From positions 1-64,000 of the forward strand of contig JAVBVS010000011.1 in the NCBI GenBank assembly GCA_036677805.1: a DNA stretch of 64,000 nt, read 5' to 3'. The position numbers and the translations under genes were made by a program. The DNA comes from SIG78 sp036677805. Its GTDB lineage: Bacteria > Verrucomicrobiota > Lentisphaeria > Victivallales > Victivallaceae. Numbering within the stretch: position 1 is the stretch's first letter; each line of letters opens with the position of its first letter. Below are positions 8,268 to 16,606 of the stretch, in pieces. Under the pieces are notes generated by a model. That model had not been told where the DNA came from. It did no database searches and saw only the letters and a list, made by a program, of their open reading frames with translations.

Positions 8268-8939
8268 TCACTTCGTGTAGTCGTCAATGTAAATTGAGAT
8301 TCGGTTCCACGATGCGGCGATCCAATCAAACTGCGCCTTCGGCACCAGCACGCCATTGACATAACCGCCCAGATAGAGCGTGTTGCAGAGTCCGCCGGGA
8401 TGATTGCCCGTCGGATTCGCGATTCCCATTCCTTTGGTGACCGGTTCGGTGAGGTCGGCGAAGATAAAAGCGCCGGGCCTGTCGCGGCCGATCAGTCCGC
8501 TTTCCCGGCTAAAGGAAAAACGATTGGGAACGGTGTTGACAATGCAGCTCAGATAGCTCATGCGGCTGTCGGCCACAAAATTCACGGAGTCGCTCGGGCA
8601 CCGGTAATACCGCTCCTGCGCCTCTTTTGTCAGCGTCGTTTCGCTGTTGCCGAAATAACCGCCGGTGACCAGCAATCCGTAGCAAAATGCCGCGCCGGGA
8701 TAGGTCCCGACAAAGTTATACAGTCCTTCATATGGCGCATTGTTGATCGGCAGACAGGACTGATTGGTGTCGGCATAGAGGTAACAGGCCAGCCCGATCT
8801 GTTTCAATTTATTGATGCAGTTGGCACTGCGCGCCCGTTCCCGCGCCGCCGACAACGCCGGCAGCAGCATCGCCGCCAGAATGGCGATGATCGCGATCAC
8901 AACCAGGAGCTCTATGAGCGTAAAACGAATTCTTTTCAT
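8268..8939 (-). CDS. Type II pseudopilin-like protein (tandem copy 2)
   Basis: The 223-residue protein begins MKRIRFTLIELLVVIAII and continues with LPALSAARERARSANCINKLKQIG. The residue before the predicted cleavage site is Arg instead of Gly. Near the end the usual H-X9-DG motif reads HPGGLCNTLYLGG, so the Asp is missing. The ribosome site AGAGGA is well placed before the ATG. It follows a second pseudopilin by 63 bases and precedes the small lipoprotein. It is probably an inner-membrane-anchored pseudopilin that is secreted or assembled into a short filament. Confidence 0.88.
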   Translation of the reverse strand: MKRIRFTLIELLVVIAIIAILAAMLLPALSAARERARSANCINKLKQIGLACYLYADTNQSCLPINNAPYEGLYNFVGTYPGAAFCYGLLVTGGYFGNSETTLTKEAQERYYRCPSDSVNFVADSRMSYLSCIVNTVPNRFSFSRESGLIGRDRPGAFIFADLTEPVTKGMGIANPTGNHPGGLCNTLYLGGYVNGVLVPKAQFDWIAASWNRISIYIDDYTK

Positions 8940-9002
8940 GCTGTTCCTCTTTGCAGATATTTTATGCCATCATGAATTAGACTGCGATATTGCAACTCTG
9001 GT

Positions 9003-9719
9003 TTATTCATAGGTGATTTCGTCAAAGGCCTTCATATAGGCTCCCGGAGAACGGGCGTAATCGGTTTCGTTCACCAAAACGTTGCTCTTGACATGACCGC
9101 CGAGATAGGCCGTATTCGCCGCCTTGGGATGGTTCGATGCCTTGGCCGTAACCATGCTGCCCCAGGTGTTGCCATAGTAGCTGTTCTGCCCCTTTACGAT
9201 ATCGCCGAAGATCGTCGCACCCGGATTGTCGCGCCCCACGATCGCGCGCAACTGGATGGTTTCGGCGGTGATGCCGCCGTCCAGTGCGGACCTGGAGTTC
9301 GCCAGGAGGCCGTAGTAGCTGGTGCTTTCCGTGATCGTATCGCTGAAGTTCGCAGTATCGCTCGGACACTTGAACTGGGCGATTTTGTCCGTGGCCTTGA
9401 TCGCGTCATAGCTGGCGACCGTACTCCCGAAATAACCGCCCAACAGCAAACGTGCGTAAGGCGAAGCGTCTCCGTTGACCCAGGTGAAAAACTGATTTGA
9501 GGGAGCAGTCGGATTGCCCCACCATGCAATATAATCCTTGTTGTCGCCGGCATACATCAGATCGGCCAGCGCAATCTGCTTGAGCTTGGAGACGCAACTG
9601 GCGCTACGCGCCCGTTCCCGCGCCGCCGACAGCGCCGGCAGCAGCATCGCCGCCAGAATCGCGATAATGGCAATCACCACCAGGAGTTCTATGAGCGTGA
9701 AACAAAACTTCTTTTTCAT
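9003..9719 (-). CDS. Type II pseudopilin-like protein (tandem copy 1)
   Basis: The 238-residue protein starts MKKKFCFTLIELLVVIAII, with Cys instead of Gly before the predicted cleavage point and Glu at +5. The soluble part differs strongly from its neighbour (ADLMYAGDNKDYIAWWG, SYYGLLANSRSALDGG) apart from the shared first 45 residues and the ending HPKAANTAYLGGHVKS, where DG of the family motif has become GG. AAAGGA lies upstream of the ATG. It is 21 bases after the large secreted protein of the GH2 operon, pointing to co-transcription. Confidence 0.88.
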   Translation of the reverse strand: MKKKFCFTLIELLVVIAIIAILAAMLLPALSAARERARSASCVSKLKQIALADLMYAGDNKDYIAWWGNPTAPSNQFFTWVNGDASPYARLLLGGYFGSTVASYDAIKATDKIAQFKCPSDTANFSDTITESTSYYGLLANSRSALDGGITAETIQLRAIVGRDNPGATIFGDIVKGQNSYYGNTWGSMVTAKASNHPKAANTAYLGGHVKSNVLVNETDYARSPGAYMKAFDEITYE

Positions 9720-9740
9720 GATCCCAATCCTTTTCTGTTG

Positions 9741-12671
9741 TTACTGCAACTTATCACTGAAGGCCTTGCCGTCGATCCGCAAATCCGCCCGTCCGCCGTC
9801 GGTCACGTCGAGCCGCTGTTCGGGACCGGCGGGCGAATCGTCCTCGTTCAGCGGCTGCGCCTGCCGCGCATCCAGTCCCTTCACCGTTTCCGATGTCAGG
9901 AACGGTACCGGAATCAACTGCGTCCAGCCTTCTTTTTTGCGCAGCAGATAAGGGTTGGCCGCAGTGATTTCCGGAAACGCATAAGGCTTGCCGTGCGCGT
10001 TGACATAGGTGTAGAGTTTCCCCGAGGAGTAATCCACCCGCCGGTCGTCCTTCACAATACTGTACTGCGTGATGCCGTCGAGCTGAATCGCCACATGTCC
10101 CGATGGCGGAATCACGTATTCCTCCCCCTCGATGTTGACCGTCCAGTCGCCCGATTCCCCGCGGTTGACCCAGATTTCCAGACCATTGGCGTACTTCAGG
10201 TAAATCCGATTCTGACTGGTCCTGCCGGAACGGAGCATCTGACTGGCGCCCATGAGCTTGCCGTCAACGTCGTAAGCGATTTTTTCGACCGGAACGCCGC
10301 TGTAGAGCTCCTGGAGCTGGCGGATCATGAAGTAACTCTTGAGCAGCGGTTCCATACCCTTTCCGGTATTCAGCAGGGGTTCGATCCGTCCCTGCTGGGG
10401 CAACCCCTCGGAATAGTCCCCCGCCCGAAATATCAGGTGGCCGATATTGCCCTCGGCGATTTCGGTTGCCAGCAGCTTGTCCACATCTTTACCGGCCACG
10501 ATCGGCCAGTCGGCGCCGTTGTAATTTTCCAGCGGATTGATTTTGCGCAGCTTGAAATCGACGATCAGCGGCAGTTTTGCGTTGGTGTCGTTGCTTACCG
10601 CATAATCAGTGTCGAGCAAGCCCGCCCAGAAGTAGGCTGCACACCCTTCGCTCCAGATGGGCCCCCGGTACAACTCCCGCTGCTGAAGCGCCACCGCGCC
10701 GAAGTCGCGCAACACTGCACTGAATTTCCCGGCGCCGGGCGCGTCGGCATCGTAATCGACGTCGGCCCATGGCGGTGCATTGGTCAGTTCGTCGAGATAT
10801 TCGGCGTTCCAATGGTATTTGGCCACAAAGCCTGGGACGAAATCCCGCATCAACTTGAGCATCGCCGCCGGTTTGGGCCGGAAACAGGCGTCCCAGCCCT
10901 CATTGAATCCGCCGGAAGCCGAGCGGCTCAAAATATCATAGTCGAATTGCGGCGCGTTGGCCGCCAGAATGCGGTTGTCGTTGTAGGGCGCGACCCGCCG
11001 GAACAGCTTGCGCATCCCGGCGACCAGTTCGACCATTGTCGCGTCGCCGCCGTTGGACATGGAGCCGTCCATCGACAGCGAAGTGTGGTTATTTTCCAAC
11101 GGTGTGCGGTATTGGGCGGAATGAAAACGCACCCAGATGTCTTCAGCACCGTAATCCTTCATCTTTTTCCAGAACGCCAGTTCATTTTTCACATCGTTGG
11201 CGCGGCCCTGCAACGCATAGGCGCGGGTCATGCAGACCATGCGTCCAGTCTCCTTCAGGAAGGGTGACGGCGGATTGGGGATATTGGGCAGCACGTCGGA
11301 AAGTTCCGGCGACACCGTCAGGAAGAGCCGCTCATACAGCAAATTGCGCTGGCCGTCGGTTTTCGGGAAGTAGAGCGTTCCGCCCAGCACCCGCGCCGCG
11401 TGGTCGGAGATGACCGCGGCTCCGACCAGCTCCTTACGTCCCTGCGCCTCAACATAATCCGAAGCGTTGGAGGTGTACCAATCGGCGAAGACCGAAACGA
11501 AGTAATCGTCGGTCGCGAGCAGACGCGGATAGTCCCAGCGGTTGTTGAGATAGGTCAAACCGAACAGCCGCGGCTTGACGACACCTTCAACATATCCCGC
11601 GTCGAACGCGGTCACGGTCGGCAGATCGGCCGCAGCTTCGACCGCGAGGCTCCGGCCCTTCTGGTAAAAATTCAACTGGAAGTCGAGATTTTTGCCCGCT
11701 TTGCTCCAGCGCCAGCGGGTAAAGAGTTTGCCGCCGTCCTTGAGCGAGCTTTGCAGCAGCCGCGCTTGAATGTTCGCGTCGCCGGGCGCAAATTTCACGC
11801 CATCGATTTCGCCGTGGACGCCGCCCACCACGGCGATTTTGAATTCCGGCAGCTTGTCGACTTTGACCGTAATATCGCCCAGCGTTCCGGTCACGGGCCG
11901 ATAGATGTAACACAATGTGCCGTCGCTCCCGGTATATTGGAAGCTGTAACTGTCGCCGGAGAGTTTCACCACGGTGTTTTTGCCGTCCGGCGCGCCGCCG
12001 ATCGGCATAATGGAATCCGGCGTGGTCGGGAACGGCAGATTCATTTTCGCCGTATCGGGCACCCGGGTTTCACCCGGAAATTTGAACGCGCCCAGCATGT
12101 CGAAACAGAGGAAATCATTCGGCGTTCGAGTCAGGAGGCGGGCAAAGGTGAAGGAATGCACTTCGATCGGGAATTTCACATCGCGCGGCAACACCGCGGC
12201 GGCCATGCCCCACCAACGCAATTTCGCCCAGCGACTGCCCATGCCGACGGCGGGAATCTTGATTTTGCGCCCGGAAGCGTCGGAAATCAGGAAGCTGAGC
12301 TCCGGACTGGAGCCAACGCCGTTGTTGACCGGCCCGTAAATCCACAAATCGAGACCGTCGACCGGATCGTCGATCTTCAGCGACTGCGGCAGTTTGACCG
12401 TGACCGACCCGCCCTTGGGGAAAGTGAGTTTGGCCACCGTTTCGCCCCACAGTTTGGTTTCGGAGGTCGCGGCAAGCGCCGCATCGCCGCCGGACGCCAT
12501 CCAACCCTTGAGCGAATTCCTGTCCAGTTGCCATAAAGTCCGGGAATGCGGCTTCAGGCCGTTGATGATTTCCCATGGCCTCACCCGCCATTCGTCGCGG
12601 GAGTATCCGGCGGCGAAGCCGGTTGACGCCAGCAGGATCAGCATACCGCAGAACAGTCTTCTCTTCATCAT
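9741..12671 (-). CDS. Large secreted protein, probable unclassified carbohydrate-active enzyme
   Basis: The 976-residue protein has a signal peptide (MMKRRLFCGMLILLASTGFAAG). Residues about 40-200 resemble a beta-sandwich (KGGSVTVKLPQSLKIDDPVDGLDLWIYGP), the centre (about 420-800) looks like a TIM-barrel glycosidase (GAEDIWVRFHSAQY, WNAEYLDELTNAPPW, RGPIWSEGCAAYFWAGL, HLIFRAGDYSEGLP), and the end returns to beta strands (NGLEIWVNRGESGDWTVNIEGEEYVIPPSG). I cannot assign a GH family. AAGGA precedes the ATG at 12671, which follows the GH2 stop codon by one base. By context it acts with the GH2 enzyme on one glycan. Confidence 0.65.
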   Translation of the reverse strand: MMKRRLFCGMLILLASTGFAAGYSRDEWRVRPWEIINGLKPHSRTLWQLDRNSLKGWMASGGDAALAATSETKLWGETVAKLTFPKGGSVTVKLPQSLKIDDPVDGLDLWIYGPVNNGVGSSPELSFLISDASGRKIKIPAVGMGSRWAKLRWWGMAAAVLPRDVKFPIEVHSFTFARLLTRTPNDFLCFDMLGAFKFPGETRVPDTAKMNLPFPTTPDSIMPIGGAPDGKNTVVKLSGDSYSFQYTGSDGTLCYIYRPVTGTLGDITVKVDKLPEFKIAVVGGVHGEIDGVKFAPGDANIQARLLQSSLKDGGKLFTRWRWSKAGKNLDFQLNFYQKGRSLAVEAAADLPTVTAFDAGYVEGVVKPRLFGLTYLNNRWDYPRLLATDDYFVSVFADWYTSNASDYVEAQGRKELVGAAVISDHAARVLGGTLYFPKTDGQRNLLYERLFLTVSPELSDVLPNIPNPPSPFLKETGRMVCMTRAYALQGRANDVKNELAFWKKMKDYGAEDIWVRFHSAQYRTPLENNHTSLSMDGSMSNGGDATMVELVAGMRKLFRRVAPYNDNRILAANAPQFDYDILSRSASGGFNEGWDACFRPKPAAMLKLMRDFVPGFVAKYHWNAEYLDELTNAPPWADVDYDADAPGAGKFSAVLRDFGAVALQQRELYRGPIWSEGCAAYFWAGLLDTDYAVSNDTNAKLPLIVDFKLRKINPLENYNGADWPIVAGKDVDKLLATEIAEGNIGHLIFRAGDYSEGLPQQGRIEPLLNTGKGMEPLLKSYFMIRQLQELYSGVPVEKIAYDVDGKLMGASQMLRSGRTSQNRIYLKYANGLEIWVNRGESGDWTVNIEGEEYVIPPSGHVAIQLDGITQYSIVKDDRRVDYSSGKLYTYVNAHGKPYAFPEITAANPYLLRKKEGWTQLIPVPFLTSETVKGLDARQAQPLNEDDSPAGPEQRLDVTDGGRADLRIDGKAFSDKLQ

Positions 12672-12672
12672 G

Positions 12673-14484
12673 TCATATTCCTTTTGCTGCAAAATTGTTC
12701 GCTTCACAGGCAGCGGGTTGTTCCTGAATGGCCCGAAGCCGCGCCAGATCGAATTTCGGCGTACGGTCAAAGAAGCAGATGCCATTTTCCTCAATGAACA
12801 CATCGGTCAGCTGGGTATAGCAATACCCGAACATTCCCGGATGGCTGCGCAATACCGTCACCAGCCCGTCGAACCGGCGGTAAAACTCCTCCAGCGTTGC
12901 GGGCGGATCGCCGTAGCCCCACGATTGACTGCCGCTCGGTTTGGCCGGATTCCAGCGGATGCCGCCGAACTCGCTGTTGAAAAATGGCTGCCCGCGATAG
13001 GGTTCGTTGCGGTGGGCGACATGACAATAGGCCGAGTTGTCGTACAGATCGCGGTAATGTCCGGCGAAGCGGACCGGGTCCTGCTCATAATCATGGGTAT
13101 CGTAAATGTCGCTCTCCGCCACCCGGTGCGAATACCCCGAGGCATCGAGCGCCGGCCGGGTGCGGTCGGCGGCTTTGGCCGCCAGAAACGCGCCGCGCGT
13201 AATATCGTCCAGCGCGGAAATCGTGCCCTCGGGCACCGTATGATCGAGGCCGCTTTCATTGAGTGCGCACCAGCCGATCAACGCCGGATGCGAGTAATCG
13301 CGCTCCAACGCTTCCAGCCATTGCGTAATCAGGGTCGCCCCGGATTGGCAGAGCGCGGGATCGGCGTAACGAAATTCCACCGAACGCTCAAAGCCCCAGT
13401 CGGGAAATTCTCCCCATACCAGATATCCCAGACAGTCGGCATGATAGAGAAAGCGCTCCTCAAACACCTTTTCATGAAGTCTGGCGCCGTTGAATCCGGC
13501 GGCCTGCGCCAGCTCAATGTCGCGTACCAGCGCCGCATCGTTCGGCGCGGTCAGAATACCGTCCGGATAATATCCCTGATCCAGCACCAGCCGCTGAAAA
13601 ACCGGCCGGCCGTTGAGCAGAAAACGGTCGCCGTCGATGGTCACCGAACGCATTCCGCCATAGGCCCGGCCCGATTCCGCAATCCGGCCTCCGGCATCGC
13701 GCAACTCCAGTTCGATTCCGTACAGAAAAGGATTGTTCACGTCCCATTCCCGGTAATCGTCCGCCGGAATTTCGAGCCGCAGTTCCGGCGTGAAATCACG
13801 GTCCGCGGGCACCCGGCTTTCGGCAATCAATTTTTCGCCGGACAGCAGCCGGGCATGGACCGTAAAGCCCTCTCGGTTGGCCGAAAGCGGAGCTTCCACC
13901 CGGAAACAGCGTTCCGCCCGGCACGGCGTAATCCGCGGACGCTTCATATAAACCTCCGGTACCGCCTCCAGCCAGACGGTCTGCCAAATGCCGGTGGTGC
14001 GGGTATAGCGGCAGCCATAGCTCTCATAGCGGTCGGATTGCTTGCCATGAGGTTTGCGGAACTTCTGGTCGCGCGCCCGCAGCACAATGGCGAGCTCCGG
14101 TCCGACCTGAAGCCCGAGATCGCAGGAAAACGGCGTAAAGCCGCCGCGATGACGGCAGACCTCGCGGCCGTCGACCCAGACCGTACTGTCGCAATCGACC
14201 GCCTGGAAGTGAAGCAGAAGCCGTTTGCCCCGCCAGCGTTCCGGCAGTTTCACGGTCCGGCGGTACCAGACCGCCGTCATGAAATCGATGCAGCCGATTC
14301 CCGAAAGGGTCGATTCGGGACAGAACGGCACCAGAATGGTCCGGTCGAACTCCTTTTCCACCCACCCCTGTTCCCGGCCGCTGTCGCCGCTGTCGACGGC
14401 AAACTGCCAGAGGCCGTTCAAATTGAGCCAATCTTTCTTCACCCATGACGGACGCGGGTATTCGCCGCGCGGAATCTGATTCAT
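12673..14484 (-). CDS. GH2-family beta-glycosidase (beta-galactosidase/glucuronidase type)
   Basis: The 603-residue protein shows the GH2 order: sugar-binding jelly roll (WLNLNGLWQFAVD, TVWVDGREVCRHRGGFTPFSCDL), immunoglobulin-like domain, and TIM barrel. The acid/base is the Glu in LIGWCALNESG and the nucleophile the Glu in NSEFGGIRWNP. It removes terminal beta-linked sugars; which one is not decidable. No signal peptide is seen, so it may act in the cytoplasm or periplasm. ATG at 14484 has AGAGGA 12 bases upstream; ATGs at 14511 and 14517 are alternatives. It is the first gene of an operon facing an AraC regulator, which probably controls it. Confidence 0.88.
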   Translation of the reverse strand: MNQIPRGEYPRPSWVKKDWLNLNGLWQFAVDSGDSGREQGWVEKEFDRTILVPFCPESTLSGIGCIDFMTAVWYRRTVKLPERWRGKRLLLHFQAVDCDSTVWVDGREVCRHRGGFTPFSCDLGLQVGPELAIVLRARDQKFRKPHGKQSDRYESYGCRYTRTTGIWQTVWLEAVPEVYMKRPRITPCRAERCFRVEAPLSANREGFTVHARLLSGEKLIAESRVPADRDFTPELRLEIPADDYREWDVNNPFLYGIELELRDAGGRIAESGRAYGGMRSVTIDGDRFLLNGRPVFQRLVLDQGYYPDGILTAPNDAALVRDIELAQAAGFNGARLHEKVFEERFLYHADCLGYLVWGEFPDWGFERSVEFRYADPALCQSGATLITQWLEALERDYSHPALIGWCALNESGLDHTVPEGTISALDDITRGAFLAAKAADRTRPALDASGYSHRVAESDIYDTHDYEQDPVRFAGHYRDLYDNSAYCHVAHRNEPYRGQPFFNSEFGGIRWNPAKPSGSQSWGYGDPPATLEEFYRRFDGLVTVLRSHPGMFGYCYTQLTDVFIEENGICFFDRTPKFDLARLRAIQEQPAACEANNFAAKGI

Positions 14485-14535
14485 AAATTCTGAAAATCCT
14501 CTTTTCAACATTGACATTCCCGGGTCTTGATATAA

Positions 14536-14564
14536 AGTATACTATCATTTCAGCTCGAAAACAA
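14536..14564 (-). promoter_or_regulatory. Promoter of the GH2 operon
   Basis: Minus-strand TTGTTT (14564-14559), 17-base spacer, TATACT (14541-14536). It lies in the short gap shared with the divergent AraC gene; an AraC-type activator site is expected just upstream of it, but no repeat pair stood out. Confidence 0.68.
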
Positions 14565-14599
14565 TGGGGTTTTCAGTCTTTTTCATGAGGGTTTGAATC

Positions 14600-15445
14600 A
14601 TGGAGTCCGAAATTACCGCATTTTTGAACGAACCGGAGATCGCACCCGGCTTCACGCTGCATCTGGCCGGAATCACCTACCCCAATCCCAAATACCGGAT
14701 CAATCGGCACCACGGCTGCGGTTACTATGTGTTCGAATACATCGTTTCCGGACATGGTACCCTGATCTGTGACGAGACCGTCTGCGAACCGGAAGCCGGA
14801 GATGTCTACATGCTGACGCCGGGCTGCGTCTGCGAATACTTTTCTTCACGCCACGCACCGTGGGAAAAGCTGTGGCTGAATATCAACGGCCCTCTGATCG
14901 ACCGTTTGACCGAGCATTATCAGATCAGAGGGGTCACGCTGTTCAAGGCTTGTCCGCTGGAGAAGGAATTCCGCGCGGCGCTGGAGATCGTTTTCCGGCA
15001 CGAGAAGGATGCGTTTCACCAGCTCGCGCTGGCCATGCACGGCATCATCGCCAGACTCCACGAACATCTTTGCCGGAACCGGCTCGCCCCGGTCCGTTCG
15101 CCGGAGGCGGTGAAGCTCAGAAATCATCTCGATTCGCACTGGCAGGAAAAATTTTCCCAACAGGGGCTTTGCGACCTCATCCATAAGTCTCCAGCTCAAA
15201 TGCAGCGGATTTTCAAACACCAATGGGGCATTTCTCCGGGCCGCTATCTTCAGGAAAAACGGCTGAAGATGGCACTGCAATACCTGGAAAATACCAGTTA
15301 CACCATCCGGCAGATCGCCGCCCGGGTCGGATTCACCGACGAATATTATTTTTCCAACTGGTTCAAGCAGCACACCGGCAGCGCACCCAGAAGTTATCAC
15401 CATTCGAACGGCAAACCACCGGCAGCCGGAAAAACCGGCGCCTGA
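14600..15445 (+). CDS. AraC-family transcriptional regulator
   Basis: The 281-residue protein has an N-terminal cupin sensor (YYVFEYIVSGHGTLICDETVCEPEAGDVYMLTPG) and two C-terminal helix-turn-helix units, with the conserved second one reading YTIRQIAARVGFTDEYYFSNWFKQHTGSAPRSY. This is the standard AraC layout for sugar-responsive activators. GAGGG precedes the ATG. It is transcribed away from the GH2 operon with about 115 bases between start codons and likely activates that operon in response to a glycan fragment. Confidence 0.92.
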   Translation: MESEITAFLNEPEIAPGFTLHLAGITYPNPKYRINRHHGCGYYVFEYIVSGHGTLICDETVCEPEAGDVYMLTPGCVCEYFSSRHAPWEKLWLNINGPLIDRLTEHYQIRGVTLFKACPLEKEFRAALEIVFRHEKDAFHQLALAMHGIIARLHEHLCRNRLAPVRSPEAVKLRNHLDSHWQEKFSQQGLCDLIHKSPAQMQRIFKHQWGISPGRYLQEKRLKMALQYLENTSYTIRQIAARVGFTDEYYFSNWFKQHTGSAPRSYHHSNGKPPAAGKTGA

Positions 15446-15564
15446 AGTCCTTTCCGGCGGGAAAAAGCAGGCCGCAGCCTTGCCAAGCGCCCGGAACGAT
15501 GGTATATTACCATTCCCGGAATCGCATCTTGCGAATTCCGCCGGAACCGTTCAGGGTTTTGAAG

Positions 15565-16596
15565 ATGTCCGCCATTCACTTTTATCATCATGCCGCCGAA
15601 GCGCGCCGGGCGCTCGGATTGCCCGGCCAGCCGGAAACCGACCGGGTGGAGGAACTCTACCCGGTGCTGGTCAATTCCTACTATCTCGGCTTGACCGATC
15701 CGGCGGCAGGAGCAGACGATCCCATCTTCCGCCAGTGGCATCCCGACCCGCGCGAACTCGACGACCGCGAATCCTCCTGCGATCCGCTGGCCGAGGCCGA
15801 ACAGATGCCGGTGGCGCGGATCATCCACCGTTTCGCCGACCGGGTGGTGCTGCTGGCCACCGGCCGTTGTGCGATGCGCTGCCGTTTCTGTTTCCGCAAG
15901 CGCGCCTGGACCGCCGGGACCGAGCTCGCTGATATCAGCGACGCCGAACTGGCCGGAGCCCGTGCCTATTTGGACAGCCACCCTGAAGTCAAGGAAGTGC
16001 TGATTTCCGGCGGCGACCCGCTGTTCCTGCCGACGGCACGGCTGGAACGGATTCTCGACGCCGTCGCCGCCAGTCCCGCCATCGAAGTCATCCGGGTGGC
16101 TTCGCGCCTTCCCGCGGTGCTGCCGATGGCGGTTTCCGAAGAAAAAATCGCGCTGCTGGCACGCTACGAAGGCTTGTGGCTGGCGACGCATTTCAATCAT
16201 CCCAGGGAAGTTTCGCCCGAGGCGGAGAGCTGTTTGCGTCAACTGGTCCGCGCAGGCATTCCGGTGATCAACCAGACCGTGCTGCTCAAAGGCGTCAATG
16301 ACGATGCCGCAATCCTCGAAGCGCTGTTCCGCAAACTGATCCGCCTCAAGGTCAAGCCGCACTATCTCTTCCATGTCGACCCGGTGCGCGGCGTCCGCCA
16401 TTTCGCCACCGGCATCGCCGCCGGGCTGGAGGCGCTTCGCGCCTTCCGGGGCCGCCTGTCAAGCCTGGCGGTGCCGACTTTCGCCATCGACCTGCCCGAA
16501 GGCGGCGGCAAGGTCGCCTTGCAGCCCTCCTATGAACAAGGCGGCTGCTATTTCGATATTCACGAAAGCAAGCTCATCCCCTACCCCGACCGCTGA
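15565..16596 (+). CDS. KamA-family radical SAM enzyme (lysine 2,3-aminomutase / EpmB-like)
   Basis: The 343-residue protein carries the radical SAM cluster motif C102-AMR-C106-RF-C109, a GGDPL SAM-binding stretch, and the PLP-lysine region DLPEGGGK. The length matches EpmB (about 342), which makes beta-lysine on EF-P-Lys34, rather than the longer (about 416) catabolic aminomutases. No EF-P or EpmA gene lies in the window, so the role stays open. The start at 15565 follows a weak CAGGG; the longer frame from 15223 would run through the AraC gene and is rejected. It converges with the GH95-like gene. Confidence 0.85.
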   Translation: MSAIHFYHHAAEARRALGLPGQPETDRVEELYPVLVNSYYLGLTDPAAGADDPIFRQWHPDPRELDDRESSCDPLAEAEQMPVARIIHRFADRVVLLATGRCAMRCRFCFRKRAWTAGTELADISDAELAGARAYLDSHPEVKEVLISGGDPLFLPTARLERILDAVAASPAIEVIRVASRLPAVLPMAVSEEKIALLARYEGLWLATHFNHPREVSPEAESCLRQLVRAGIPVINQTVLLKGVNDDAAILEALFRKLIRLKVKPHYLFHVDPVRGVRHFATGIAAGLEALRAFRGRLSSLAVPTFAIDLPEGGGKVALQPSYEQGGCYFDIHESKLIPYPDR

Positions 16597-16606
16597 TCCT
16601 GCGCGG

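Noticed and set aside
12394..14448. Plus-strand open frame of 684 codons
   Set aside because: Antisense to the GH2 gene, whose catalytic motifs are intact.
15223..15564. N-terminal extension of the KamA-family protein
   Set aside because: It overlaps the AraC HTH coding region in another frame and shows no homology-like pattern; the protein begins naturally at 15565.
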